A stretch of DNA of 64,000 nt from Clostridia bacterium (GTDB lineage Bacteria; Bacillota; Clostridia; Oscillospirales; Acutalibacteraceae): the NCBI GenBank assembly GCA_017409265.1, contig JAFQSY010000075.1, positions 28,369-92,368 of the forward strand, read 5' to 3'. The translations under genes were made by a program, and so were the position numbers. The notes below the pieces were generated by a model. It was not told where the DNA came from, made no database searches, and saw nothing but the letters and a program-made list of their open reading frames with translations. Of the stretch, positions 1 through 9,346 are shown in pieces (positions within the stretch are counted from its first letter, which is position 1; every line of letters starts with the position of its first letter).

Positions 1-137
1 GCGAAGCACGTGAGGCAGATATCGGAATTGCAGGCGGTGACGGCTGCGCTCTTATTTTCAAAAAGGGCGAAATAGTTTGCAAGGTTCCCGAAAACGAAGC
101 TGTCGATATACTTATAAAAGAAATAGAAAAGATATAA
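1..137 (+). CDS. ispG: IspG, 4-hydroxy-3-methylbut-2-enyl diphosphate synthase (C-terminal end only)
   Basis: The window opens inside a gene; reading from base 3 gives 44 residues ending in TAA at 135-137. The peptide contains EADIGIAGGDGCALIFKKGE followed by a KVPE stretch, which matches the conserved C-terminus of bacterial IspG (GcpE), the [4Fe-4S] enzyme that makes HMBDP in the methylerythritol phosphate isoprenoid pathway. The catalytic cysteines lie upstream, outside the window. The next gene is polC, and the order ispG-polC is the usual one in Clostridia, which supports the call. A short hairpin separates the two genes. Confidence 0.9.
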   Translation, partial: EAREADIGIAGGDGCALIFKKGEIVCKVPENEAVDILIKEIEKI

Positions 138-141
138 CCAC

Positions 142-161
142 AGGGCAGAGAAATCTGCCCT
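142..161 (+). terminator. Hairpin between ispG and polC
   Basis: AGGGCAGA pairs with TCTGCCCT around a GAAA tetraloop, 5 bases after the ispG stop. Only a weak T-rich tail follows (catttag), so it may attenuate rather than stop transcription before polC. Confidence 0.5.
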
Positions 162-183
162 CATTTAGACTGTCGAGGGTAAA

Positions 184-3100
184 ATGCAGGAAAATAACAT
201 TTTAAATTTTATAGGTGAATATATAAATGCAGGGCTGCGTGAGATTTTCTCGGGCGGTCTTGTTGAGCATATCAGTCTTGAAGAAGAAACAATGAAGCTG
301 AACATAACCGCTCGCTTTGACAGATACATAGAGGATAAGTTTATTCTTTCGGCGCAGAATGAAATCAAGAATGCTCTGGGGATAAACAAGGCTGTTATAA
401 AACCTCTTTTCCCACAAAGTGCATTTTCGGATAAATGCATACCCCAGCTTATCAGAGCAATGAAGGAAAACATTGCTGCCGCAAACGGATTTCTGGAGAA
501 TGCAAAATTTACTTTTAAAGAGGATGCTGTTGAGATTTTTGTTTTCAACGGTGCGGATATTCTTTGCGATGCAGGAGCAAAGGATTTTCTTTCAAGATAC
601 ATAAGAGATACATTTGGCATTCAGCTTGCAGTTGAAATCAGCGGCGAGGCAGGGGCAAAGCTCGACTCTCCCGAATATGTTCAAATGCAGGCATCGGGTG
701 TAAAAATCGAAGTGCCCGTTGAAGAAAACGTCAACAAGCCCAAGGCACCCAAGCAGGAATATGATGATCTGCCGATTTCGCTTACCAATGCAAAGGTTAT
801 TTACGGAAGTAAAATCAAATCAAAGCCCGTTCCCCTCAACGAAATCTCTATTGAGGATGGTAACGTTACAGTATGGGGTAAGGTTTTCTCGCTTGATATG
901 CGTGATACCAAGGATGGTAAGCGAAAAATTATAAATTTCAATATTACCGATAAAACCAATTCATACACGGTCAAAATTTTTGAGGCTGTTCAGAATTGCG
1001 AACAGCTTGTTGCAGGTATTTCAAACGGAAAAACAGTTATGCTTCGAGGTCATGTTGAGTATGATGACTACATCAAGACCTATTGCATAAAGGCAAATTC
1101 CGTTATGCTCATTGATGAGATTGCTTTAAAAGATACAGCCGAGGAAAAACGTATTGAGCTGCATATGCATACCAATATGTCGGCAATGGACGGCTTGACG
1201 GGCGCGGCAAAGCTTGTTGCAAGAGCGGCAAAGTGGGGGCATAAGGCTGTGGCAATAACCGACCACGGTGTTGTTCAGGCGTTCCCCGAAGCGGCTGCGG
1301 CGGCAAAGGAAAACGGAATAAAGGTTATCTACGGCATGGAGGGTTATTTCGTTGACGATTCGGTTAAAATCGTAACCGGTGATGCGGACATGCCATTAAG
1401 CGGAACTTTCATCGTTTTTGACGTTGAAACAACGGGTCTTCGTACAGACATGGTGCGCCTTACCGAAATCGGCGCAGTTAAATATGTTGACGGCGCGGAG
1501 AGAGCGAGATTCCAGACTTTTGTCAATCCCGAAATGCCGATTCCTGCAAAAATAACCGAGCTTACGGGTATAACAAATGCGATGGTTGCCAATGCTCCCA
1601 AAGAGGCAGAAGCCGTTAAAAAATTCTTTGAGTTTTGCGGTGACGGAATCCTTGTTGCTCACAATGCAACCTTTGATACCGATGTTATTAAACATACCTG
1701 CCGAAGAAACGGCATTGATTATAACTTTACTCATATTGACACCCTTGTTATGGCGCAGAGCCTTATTGAGGGCATCAAGAATTATAAACTTGATTCGCTT
1801 CAGAAACATTTCAAGCTCCCGTCGTTTGACCATCACAGAGCAGACGAAGATGCGGGTGCACTTGCAGGCATTTTTGAAAAGCTGCTTGAGATTTGCGCAG
1901 AAAAGGGCGTTGAAAAGGTTTCGGATATCAACGAAAAGATACCTGTTAATATTAAGCGCCTGCCCACATATCATATAATTCTTCTTGCGAAGAATAAGGT
2001 CGGTCTTAAGCATCTTTATCAGCTTATTTCAAAATCAAATCTTGAATATTATTACCGCCATCCCAGAATCCCGAAGAGTGAGCTTATGGCTCACAGAGAG
2101 GGGCTTATCGTCGGCAGCGCTTGTGAAGCAGGTCAGCTTTATCAGGCTATTTTCATGGGCAGACAGAAAGAAAAGCTCATTGAGATGGCGAGTATCTACG
2201 ATTATCTTGAAATTCAGCCCAACGGCAACAATGCTTTCATGATTCGCGAGGGTATGGTTGACTCAAATGAGGACTTGAACGAGATAAACAGACGAATCAT
2301 TCATCTTGCGGACGAACTTAATATTCCTGTTGTTGCGACGGGTGATGTTCACTTCATGGAAGAAAGCGATAGTATTTTCAGAGAGATTCTTATGGCAGGT
2401 CAGGGCTTTAAAGATGCTTCGGAGCAGGCTCCGCTTTATTTCAGAACGACGCAGAATATGCTCAATGAATTTGAGTATCTCGGCGAGGATACGGCATACG
2501 AGGTTGTTGTTAAAAATCCCAACCTTATTGCCGATATGTGCGAAGAAATAAAGCCCATCCCCGACGGAACCTATCCTCCCAAAATTGAGGGCTCGGATGA
2601 AGAACTGAGAAAAATCTGCTATGAAAGAATGGAGGATTATTACGGTTCTCCGTTGCCCGAATACATCAAGGAAAGACTCGATAAAGAGCTTGAATCTATT
2701 ATTAAAAACGGATTCGCCGTTCTTTATATCATCGCCCAAAAGCTTGTCTGGAACTCGATGGAAAACGGCTATTACGTCGGCTCCAGAGGCTCAGTAGGTT
2801 CGTCGTTTGTTGCCTTTGCGGCAGGTATATCCGAGGTTAATCCGCTTGTTCCGCACTATATCTGTGAAGACTGCAAGCACAGTGAATTTTTCTACAAGGG
2901 CGAATACGGCTCGGGTTATGATATGCCGCCGAAGGATTGTCCTGTCTGCGGAAAGCCCATGCACCGTGACGGTCACGACATTCCATTTGAAACCTTCCTT
3001 GGCTTTTACGGTGACAAGCAGCCCGATATTGACCTTAACTTTTCGGGTGAATATCAGTTTTATGCGCACAGATATACCGAAGAGCTTTTCGGTAAAACTC

Positions 3101-4464
3101 ATGTTTTCAAGGCGGGTACAATCGGTACTCTTGCCGATAAAACCGCATTCGGATTTGTTAAAAAGTGGGCAGAGGAAAAGGGCGTTTTCCTTTCAAGAGC
3201 AGAGGAAGAGCGCCTTGTTCAGGGTTGTGTCGGTGTTAAAAGAACAACGGGTCAGCACCCGGGTGGCATGGTTGTTGTGCCTGCCGATATGGATGCGGAG
3301 GATTTTACTCCTATTCAGCACCCTGCGGATGATGCCGATTCAATTCACAGAACAACCCACTTTGATTTCCACTCGCTTCATGATACGATTCTTAAGCTTG
3401 ATAATCTTGGCCATGATGTTCCGACTCTTTATAAGCATCTTGAGGATCTGACGGGTATCTGCGTTATGGATGTTGATATCTGCGACCCGAAGCTTTATGA
3501 GCTTCTGACAACGCCCGAACCCTTGGGTGTAACCGCAGAGGATATCGACTGCGAAACGGGAACTCTTTCTCTTCCCGAGCTCGGCACACCGTTTGTGCGG
3601 CAGATGCTTATGGAATCGCAGCCGAAGAATTTCTCTGATATGCTTCAGATTTCGGGTCTTTCACATGGTACGGACGTTTGGATTGGCAACGCACAGGAGC
3701 TTATCAAAAACGGTACCTGCACAATTTCGGAGGTTATCGGTACCCGTGACAATATCATGGTTTACCTTATCAACAAGGGAGTTGAAAAGGGTATGGCTTT
3801 CAAAATCATGGAGATTGTCCGTAAGGGTAAGGCAACAAAGCTTCTGACCGATGAGCATAAGCAGGCGATGATAGATAACGGCGTTCCGCAGTGGTATCTT
3901 GATTCATGCATGAAAATTAAGTATATGTTCCCGAAGGCCCATGCCGCTGCTTATGTTAGTGCAGCGATGCGTCTTGCTTGGTACAAGCTTTACAGACCCG
4001 TTGAATACTATGCGACCTTTATGACTGTTCGAGGTGAAGATATCGACACTGCATCTGTTCTTGCAGGTAGGGGAGCAGTCAAAAAGAAGATGGACGAAAT
4101 AAAGCAGAAAATGCAGATGAAAACTGCAACTGCAAAGGAAGAAGGCACTTTTACATCTCTTCAGGTTATCAACGAAATGATGGCAAGAGGTGTTGAAATT
4201 CTTCCCATTGATATTTATAAATCAACTGCAAACCGCTATATTATCGAGGACGGAAAAATAAGACTGCCGTTTTCTGCAATTGCGGGCTGCGGCGGCAGGG
4301 CTGCAGAGGGTCTTGAGGCTGCAAGAAATGACGGTGGCGGAGATTTCCTTTCAATTGAGGATTTTCAGCTCCGTTCGGGTGCTTCAAAAACAATTATTGC
4401 TGCTCTTGAAGAAGGCGGCGCCTTTGCATCATTGCCGAAATCAACACAGCTCAGCTTCTTTTAA
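184..4464 (+). CDS. polC: DNA polymerase III alpha subunit, PolC type
   Basis: This 1426-residue protein is the replicative polymerase of low-GC Gram-positives, carrying its own 3'-5' proofreading exonuclease. Visible in order: an N-terminal region, an OB-fold domain around 225-310, the first part of a PHP domain from about 320 (IELHMHTNMSAMDGL), the inserted DnaQ-like exonuclease beginning near 408 (FIVFDVETTGL), the rest of the PHP domain, a four-cysteine zinc site near 893-915 (CEDC...CPVC), and the polymerase palm with PDIDLNFSGE near 940. The interrupted PHP domain is diagnostic of PolC rather than DnaE. The length is normal for the family. The ATG at 184 is preceded by GAGGGT. It is followed after 12 bases by an unrelated acyltransferase gene. 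Confidence 0.97.
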   Translation: MQENNILNFIGEYINAGLREIFSGGLVEHISLEEETMKLNITARFDRYIEDKFILSAQNEIKNALGINKAVIKPLFPQSAFSDKCIPQLIRAMKENIAAANGFLENAKFTFKEDAVEIFVFNGADILCDAGAKDFLSRYIRDTFGIQLAVEISGEAGAKLDSPEYVQMQASGVKIEVPVEENVNKPKAPKQEYDDLPISLTNAKVIYGSKIKSKPVPLNEISIEDGNVTVWGKVFSLDMRDTKDGKRKIINFNITDKTNSYTVKIFEAVQNCEQLVAGISNGKTVMLRGHVEYDDYIKTYCIKANSVMLIDEIALKDTAEEKRIELHMHTNMSAMDGLTGAAKLVARAAKWGHKAVAITDHGVVQAFPEAAAAAKENGIKVIYGMEGYFVDDSVKIVTGDADMPLSGTFIVFDVETTGLRTDMVRLTEIGAVKYVDGAERARFQTFVNPEMPIPAKITELTGITNAMVANAPKEAEAVKKFFEFCGDGILVAHNATFDTDVIKHTCRRNGIDYNFTHIDTLVMAQSLIEGIKNYKLDSLQKHFKLPSFDHHRADEDAGALAGIFEKLLEICAEKGVEKVSDINEKIPVNIKRLPTYHIILLAKNKVGLKHLYQLISKSNLEYYYRHPRIPKSELMAHREGLIVGSACEAGQLYQAIFMGRQKEKLIEMASIYDYLEIQPNGNNAFMIREGMVDSNEDLNEINRRIIHLADELNIPVVATGDVHFMEESDSIFREILMAGQGFKDASEQAPLYFRTTQNMLNEFEYLGEDTAYEVVVKNPNLIADMCEEIKPIPDGTYPPKIEGSDEELRKICYERMEDYYGSPLPEYIKERLDKELESIIKNGFAVLYIIAQKLVWNSMENGYYVGSRGSVGSSFVAFAAGISEVNPLVPHYICEDCKHSEFFYKGEYGSGYDMPPKDCPVCGKPMHRDGHDIPFETFLGFYGDKQPDIDLNFSGEYQFYAHRYTEELFGKTHVFKAGTIGTLADKTAFGFVKKWAEEKGVFLSRAEEERLVQGCVGVKRTTGQHPGGMVVVPADMDAEDFTPIQHPADDADSIHRTTHFDFHSLHDTILKLDNLGHDVPTLYKHLEDLTGICVMDVDICDPKLYELLTTPEPLGVTAEDIDCETGTLSLPELGTPFVRQMLMESQPKNFSDMLQISGLSHGTDVWIGNAQELIKNGTCTISEVIGTRDNIMVYLINKGVEKGMAFKIMEIVRKGKATKLLTDEHKQAMIDNGVPQWYLDSCMKIKYMFPKAHAAAYVSAAMRLAWYKLYRPVEYYATFMTVRGEDIDTASVLAGRGAVKKKMDEIKQKMQMKTATAKEEGTFTSLQVINEMMARGVEILPIDIYKSTANRYIIEDGKIRLPFSAIAGCGGRAAEGLEAARNDGGGDFLSIEDFQLRSGASKTIIAALEEGGAFASLPKSTQLSFF

Positions 4465-4476
4465 TGGGAGTTAATT

Positions 4477-5790
4477 ATGGAAAAACTAAAAATCCCTCTT
4501 CGCCAGAGAACATGGTATAAACTTGATAATGCGGCAAAGGTTTTTCCGGGACAGGACAGCTCGTCATGGTCAAACGTTTACAGGCTTTCGGCAACACTGA
4601 CCGAAACAATCGATCCTGAACTGCTTGAAAAGGCGTTGGAGATTACTTTGAAGCGGTTTCCGACCTTTGATGTGAGAATGAAAAACGGCTTGTTCTGGCA
4701 TTATCTTGAAAAAAACCCTTACGGTACTCCGCCTGTTATGCAGGATATAGCAAATCCCTGCACAAGATTCAAGCGGAAGGAAAACAGGGGATATCTTTTC
4801 AAGGTTTATTATTACGACAACCGTTTGTCCGTTGAATTTTATCATTCTTTGACCGACGGTTACGGTGCATCACGTTTTTTTATGACTTTAACCGCCGTTT
4901 ATCTTCGTCTGACGGGTAAAGATATCCCAAGCGGAGAAAGTGTTTTTGATGTTAATGAAAAACCCCGCCCCGAAGAAGCGGAGGATTCATATTCAAAGGT
5001 CTGCAATTCAAAGGCAAAGGCGAAAAGACTTCAGAAGTTTACTTACCGTTTTAAAGGAGAAAGACTTCCTAAGCATGTTGTTAATGTAACAACGGGTTAT
5101 ATGCCTGTTGCAGCTATAAAAGAAAAGGCATCAGAGCACGGAGTAACCGTTACTGAGTATCTTGCGGCTGTGCTTCTGTGGGTTATGTATAACATGCAGA
5201 AATCCGAGCCGAAAAACAAAGAGAAGCATGTGGGCATTCAGATTCCCGTTAATGCAAGAGGATTTTTCGGCAGTCAGACCTTGCGCAATTTCATGCTCTG
5301 TTATTCTTTTCAGATTGACCCCAAAATGGGTGAATATACCTTTCCCGAAATTGTAAAACAGCTATCGCTCTATCTTCGTTTTATCAATAATGAAAAAGAA
5401 CTTCAGGCAATGATGAACGGCAACATGGGTATTGAAAGAAATCCGCTGATGAAAATTGTTCCGTCTTTCCTTAAGGATTTCGGTGTCAGCGTGGTTTACA
5501 AAATAGCCGGTGAAAAAGCGACAAGCTGTTTGCTTTCAAATGTCGGAGTTATCAAAGTCCCGAAGGAAATGGAGCAGTATATCGAAAAGCTTGTTTTGGT
5601 TATGGGACCTGCCATGATTAACGGTGCAAGGTGCGGCTCGCTTTCGTTTAAAGGCACTCTTGCTTTCAGCATTTCCAATATTTATGTGAGCACTGAAATT
5701 CAAAGAGAATTTTTTACAACTCTTGTCAAATTCGGCATTCCCGTTAAAATTGAAAGTAATAAAAATGCAATTATGGGAGGTGACTGCTGA
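4477..5790 (+). CDS. Condensation-fold acyltransferase (alcohol acetyltransferase-like)
   Basis: A 437-residue soluble protein resembling the chloramphenicol-acetyltransferase/condensation superfamily that includes 'alcohol acetyltransferase' and PapA-type enzymes. The key visible motif is HSLTDGYG at about 122-129, a variant of the catalytic HHxxxDG motif in which the second histidine is the likely general base and the first is missing. The N-terminal half (FPTFDVRM) and the C-terminal half (NARGFFG, LSNVG) fit the two CAT-like lobes. Its stop overlaps the start of the next gene by one base, and an M20 hydrolase follows. The acyl donor and acceptor cannot be read from sequence; the group may act on an alcohol, an amine or an amino acid. 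Confidence 0.7.
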   Translation: MEKLKIPLRQRTWYKLDNAAKVFPGQDSSSWSNVYRLSATLTETIDPELLEKALEITLKRFPTFDVRMKNGLFWHYLEKNPYGTPPVMQDIANPCTRFKRKENRGYLFKVYYYDNRLSVEFYHSLTDGYGASRFFMTLTAVYLRLTGKDIPSGESVFDVNEKPRPEEAEDSYSKVCNSKAKAKRLQKFTYRFKGERLPKHVVNVTTGYMPVAAIKEKASEHGVTVTEYLAAVLLWVMYNMQKSEPKNKEKHVGIQIPVNARGFFGSQTLRNFMLCYSFQIDPKMGEYTFPEIVKQLSLYLRFINNEKELQAMMNGNMGIERNPLMKIVPSFLKDFGVSVVYKIAGEKATSCLLSNVGVIKVPKEMEQYIEKLVLVMGPAMINGARCGSLSFKGTLAFSISNIYVSTEIQREFFTTLVKFGIPVKIESNKNAIMGGDC

Positions 5791-6488
5791 TGTCATATTG
5801 TGTTAACTGCGGTGTTGAGCTTGAAAAGGGTTGCTCGTCATGCCCCTTGTGCGATACTCCCGTTATCAATCCGAGAGAAAAGAATACAGACTGTGAGAAG
5901 CCTGTATATCCCGAAAATCTTATAATTCCCAAATCTTTGAGCAAGAAATACTGGGTTTTTGTTCTTTCTCTTGTCCTGCTGATTCCGAATCTGGTTCTGG
6001 TAATTCTGAATACTCTTATTTTCGACAGCGGAGTTGTTAAATATATCGTCGGCGGTACCGTTGTTGCGTGGATTTGGTTTCTTTTTCCGCTGCTTTGGAA
6101 AAAGCCGATACCCGTTATTTTGCTTGCGATAGATGCGCTTGCACTTTTGACATATCTTGATATGTTCAGAATTTACGGTGATGATAACGGCTGGTTTAAA
6201 TCAATTGTTATGCCGGTTGTTATTGCTTTGTGGGCAATATGTAACCTGTTTATTTTCTGGCTGAAAAAGCCGAGAAATAAACCGCTTATTGCAATCGCCG
6301 TGCTTGGCGCAATAAACGTTATGTCCTTTGTAATAGAAATCTGCATGAATATGTTTTATAACGGAAGACTTGAGATTGTCATTTCGCTCGTAATGACAGC
6401 ATGCTGTGTTTCGCTTATGATTTTCTTTGCATTTATTGAAAGAAGCAGGCGCCTTAAAGCATGGGCAAAGCGAAAGTTTTTTATGTAA
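5790..6488 (+). CDS. DUF6320-like zinc-ribbon membrane protein
   Basis: A 232-residue protein with an N-terminal zinc ribbon (cysteines 4, 7, 15, 18 and 21) and then six predicted membrane helices between about 50 and 225. Such proteins are often found beside condensation-fold acyltransferases in Clostridia and are grouped as DUF6320; that family name is from memory. The ATG overlaps the upstream TGA (TGATG), indicating translational coupling, and GGGAGG lies 8 bases before it. The function is unknown; it may anchor or regulate its acyltransferase partner at the membrane. Confidence 0.65.
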   Translation: MSYCVNCGVELEKGCSSCPLCDTPVINPREKNTDCEKPVYPENLIIPKSLSKKYWVFVLSLVLLIPNLVLVILNTLIFDSGVVKYIVGGTVVAWIWFLFPLLWKKPIPVILLAIDALALLTYLDMFRIYGDDNGWFKSIVMPVVIALWAICNLFIFWLKKPRNKPLIAIAVLGAINVMSFVIEICMNMFYNGRLEIVISLVMTACCVSLMIFFAFIERSRRLKAWAKRKFFM

Positions 6489-6520
6489 AGTAAAAATAAA
6501 ACCAATTTCAGAAAGGAAGC

Positions 6521-7999
6521 ATGAAAATGTCCATCGTTCGTAATGTTGTTCTTGGTGCAATCGGTGTTGCGTCAGGTGCAACGGCAATAAAAGCAGCAAA
6601 GTATGTTCCCCAAAAAAGAGATTTAGGTCAGCCTACGGAAGAAATGGTTGACGCAAAAAGATGTCAGGAGCATCTTTCAAAGGCCATCTCAATCCCCACA
6701 ATCAGTTACCCGGATAAAGAGAAAATTGATTTTTCACAGTTTGATAGATTCCATGTATTTCTTGAAGAAGCATTTCCGCTTATCCATAAAACACTCAAAA
6801 AAGAGGTCGTTCAGGAAGCAAGCCTTATCTATCATTGGAAGGGAACAAGGGATGACCTTGAACCTATCGCTCTTCTTGCCCATCAGGACGTAGTTCCAAT
6901 TTCCGAGGGAACAGAGCAGGATTGGGAGCATGAGCCATTCAGCGGTCATAATGACGGTGAATTTATCTGGGGCAGAGGTGCTCTTGATATGAAAAATCAT
7001 CTTATCGGTGTTATGGATGCGGTTGAAACTCTTCTTGAAGAGGGTTTTCAGCCTGAAAGAGACGTTTATCTTCTCTTCGGTCAGGACGAAGAGGTTGTTG
7101 CTTCCGAGGACGGCGGCGCAAAGAACATAATGCGCACTCTTAAAGAAAGAGGCATTCATCTTGATTGCGTTCTTGACGAAGGCGGTGCAATTATTCCGGT
7201 TAATGTCAAGGGTATTCTCAACAATAAAGAGCTTGTTGGCGTCGGTGTTGCAGAAAAGGGCTATACAGATTTTGAAATTACCGTTAATGCAAAGGGCGGT
7301 CATTCGTCACAGCCTCCCGTACATTCGGGTCTTGGCGAGCTTGCAAATGTTATTAAGGACCTTGAAAATAATCAGTTCAAGGCGGAGCTTCTTCCCTTTG
7401 TTAAGGAGCTTTTCTCAAACATCGGCAGAAACTGTACTTACCCTGCAAGACTTGTTATGTGCAACCTCAATTTGCTTTATCCTCTCCTTAAATTCGGCAT
7501 GACCAAAATTCCTTTTACCGCTTGTCTGGTAAGAACAACAACGGCCGTTACCATGGCGCAGGGCAGTCCCGCTGCAAATGTTCTTCCACAGAAGTCAAGT
7601 GTTACCGTTAATTTCAGACAGATGCCCGGCACAACCGTTAAGGATGTTGAAAATCATATCCGCAAGGTTTGCAGAAACAAGGATATTGAGGTTAAGGTGC
7701 TTAAAGCAAAGGAAGCATCAAAGTTCTCACCCACAGATTCAAGAGCATTTAAGATTATTGAAGAAATCTGTCTTCAGGATAACAAAGACAGCATAGTTGC
7801 GCCTTATCTTGTTATGGGCGGCACAGATGCATGCTACTATGAACCCATTTGTGAGAATATTTACCGTTACGCTCCCTACAGAGTCAGCGTTTCTCTTCTT
7901 CGCTGCACTCACGGAACAAACGAAAGAATCCCTGTTGATACAGTCGCTTCGGGCGTTGCATTCTTCAAGAGATTCATCAGAAAAGCATCTGCAGAATAA
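6521..7999 (+). CDS. M20 metallopeptidase, carboxypeptidase S / PM20D1-like
   Basis: A 492-residue di-zinc amidohydrolase. Residues 5-28 are hydrophobic and could be a membrane anchor, as in yeast carboxypeptidase S. Metal-site motifs are visible: LLAHQDVV near 120-127 (His, Asp), WGRGALDMK near 150-158 (bridging Asp), GQDEEV near 186-191 (general-base Glu and Glu ligand), and a C-terminal THGTNE (His ligand). The dimerisation insert with GGHSSQPP is present. Family members cleave C-terminal amino acids or N-acyl amino acids. It follows the acyltransferase and zinc-ribbon genes by 32 bases and precedes glycerate kinase by 4. An ATG at 6527 is equally well placed behind AAAGGAAG. The substrate is unknown. 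Confidence 0.85.
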   Translation: MKMSIVRNVVLGAIGVASGATAIKAAKYVPQKRDLGQPTEEMVDAKRCQEHLSKAISIPTISYPDKEKIDFSQFDRFHVFLEEAFPLIHKTLKKEVVQEASLIYHWKGTRDDLEPIALLAHQDVVPISEGTEQDWEHEPFSGHNDGEFIWGRGALDMKNHLIGVMDAVETLLEEGFQPERDVYLLFGQDEEVVASEDGGAKNIMRTLKERGIHLDCVLDEGGAIIPVNVKGILNNKELVGVGVAEKGYTDFEITVNAKGGHSSQPPVHSGLGELANVIKDLENNQFKAELLPFVKELFSNIGRNCTYPARLVMCNLNLLYPLLKFGMTKIPFTACLVRTTTAVTMAQGSPAANVLPQKSSVTVNFRQMPGTTVKDVENHIRKVCRNKDIEVKVLKAKEASKFSPTDSRAFKIIEEICLQDNKDSIVAPYLVMGGTDACYYEPICENIYRYAPYRVSVSLLRCTHGTNERIPVDTVASGVAFFKRFIRKASAE

Positions 8000-8003
8000 T
8001 ATT

Positions 8004-9122
8004 ATGAAAATTCTTATTGCGCCCGACAGCTTTAAAGGCACGCTCACCGCACAGCAGGTCTGCGACATCATCGGGCAGGCTTTTGCCGACACAATAAATG
8101 ATGTAAAAATAACAAAGCTCCCCGCTGCCGACGGCGGCGAGGGGCTTTGCTCCTGTTTGCATAAAGTCTGCGGAGGAGAGCTTAAAAAAGCAGAGGTCAG
8201 CGGTGTTTTCGGCGACAAAATGACCTCGGAATATCTTATGCTTGACGATAAAACCGCTGTTATAGAAATGGCGGTGTGTGCGGGTCTTGCTCTTGCAGAG
8301 AATAACAGAAATCCCGAAAGGGCAACAACGTACGGAGTTGGAGAGCTTATAACTCACGCAAAAAACGGCGGAGCAAATCAGATACTTCTCGGACTCGGCG
8401 GCAGTGCAACAAATGATTGCGGTTTTGGTATGGCTTCGGCACTCGGTTGGCAGTTTTGGACCAGAAACGGGAGAAATTTTATTCCTACAGGCGAAACAAT
8501 GCATGAAATTGAGAAAATATCAAAACCTGAAAATCTGTTTATGTTACCTGTTATCGCTGCATGTGATGTGGAAAATCCGCTTTACGGAGAAAATGGAGCG
8601 GCATATGTTTTTGCACCGCAAAAAGGTGCTGATTCACGAATGGTTGAACGCCTTGATGCAGGACTTCGCCATGCAGCAGAAATCATCAAGAGAGATTTGA
8701 AAATTGATGTTTCCGAAATCGAAGGCGCAGGAGCAGCAGGCGGAATGGGTGCAGGTGCCGTAGCATTCCTTAATGCGGAGCTTAAAAGCGGAATAGAAAT
8801 TCTGCTTAAAAAAGCCGATTTTGATAAAAAAGCTGCCGATGCTGATTTGATTGTAACGGGCGAGGGCAGGCTTGATTATCAGAGTGTCAAAGGAAAGGTG
8901 ATTTCGGGAATTGCCAAAAGAGCGGCAAGACAGAATAAAAAGGTAATTGCAATCTGCGGAAGCAAGGGTGAGGGCGCAGAAGAAATAAAAAAACTTGCTG
9001 TATCGGAACTTTATTTTTCGAGTGAAAGCGAAAAGCCTTTCGATGAAATAATCAAAACCTGCAAAGAAGATTTATATAATGCCGCCGTCAGAGCGGCAAA
9101 AGAAATAAGCGGTGTCGTGTGA
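8004..9122 (+). CDS. glxK: Glycerate kinase
   Basis: A 372-residue kinase phosphorylating D-glycerate, feeding glycolysis. The start is the ATG at 8004, giving MKILIAPDSFKGTLTAQQV, the conserved N-terminus of the GlxK/GarK family; longer in-frame readings run back into the upstream gene and do not match the family. Conserved pieces include LPAADGGEG, GLGGSATND and VTGEGRLDYQS. The start lies only 4 bases after the M20 peptidase stop with no clear ribosome site, so translation is probably coupled. It ends in a terminator shared with the convergent copA gene. The gene symbol is by family; garK is the alternative. Confidence 0.93.
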   Translation: MKILIAPDSFKGTLTAQQVCDIIGQAFADTINDVKITKLPAADGGEGLCSCLHKVCGGELKKAEVSGVFGDKMTSEYLMLDDKTAVIEMAVCAGLALAENNRNPERATTYGVGELITHAKNGGANQILLGLGGSATNDCGFGMASALGWQFWTRNGRNFIPTGETMHEIEKISKPENLFMLPVIAACDVENPLYGENGAAYVFAPQKGADSRMVERLDAGLRHAAEIIKRDLKIDVSEIEGAGAAGGMGAGAVAFLNAELKSGIEILLKKADFDKKAADADLIVTGEGRLDYQSVKGKVISGIAKRAARQNKKVIAICGSKGEGAEEIKKLAVSELYFSSESEKPFDEIIKTCKEDLYNAAVRAAKEISGVV

Positions 9123-9130
9123 CACCGCTT
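9107..9130. terminator. Bidirectional terminator between glycerate kinase and copA
   Basis: AAGCGGTGTC pairs with GACACCGCTT around GTGT; the glycerate kinase stop codon sits in the loop region. T-rich DNA follows on the plus strand (taacttttattt). It can serve both convergent genes. Confidence 0.8.
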
Positions 9131-9136
9131 TAACTT

Positions 9137-9346
9137 TTATTTAATTTCAACAACCTTGTAGTCTTGCGCTTCAATTGCATTTTTGAGAACTTCATCTGCA
9201 AGAGGGGCATTAAGGGTGACAACTGCGCTGTCGTTTTCATGGCTGACCTCTGCACTTTCAACCTCGGGGATTGCTTCAAGAGTTTTCTTGACTCTTGCTT
9301 CGCAGTGTCCGCACATCATACCTTCAATTTTTATTGTCTTTGTCAT
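9137..9346 (-). CDS. copZ: Possible internally initiated CopZ-like copper chaperone
   Basis: Inside the copA frame, an ATG at 9346 starts a 69-residue heavy-metal domain ([19 protein letters not shown]) identical to residues 765-833 of the long protein. AGGAG lies at 9356-9360, 9 bases before this ATG, a proper Shine-Dalgarno spacing, and is read within the linker of the long protein as Lys-Glu-Lys. This suggests that a free chaperone is also made, and that the fusion arose by loss of a stop codon between adjacent copA and copZ genes. Whether initiation really occurs here cannot be told from the sequence. Confidence 0.55.
   Translation of the reverse strand: MTKTIKIEGMMCGHCEARVKKTLEAIPEVESAEVSHENDSAVVTLNAPLADEVLKNAIEAQDYKVVEIK

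Noticed and set aside
165-620. Long antisense open frame over the start of polC, and many like it (for example 1396-2013, 12366-13124, 27811-28413)
   Set aside because: They lie opposite well-supported genes, have no ribosome site or family signature, and show compositions expected from reading the reverse frame of coding DNA.
7797-8003. Upstream extension of the glycerate kinase frame
   Set aside because: It overlaps the M20 peptidase in another frame; the family N-terminus begins at the ATG at 8004.
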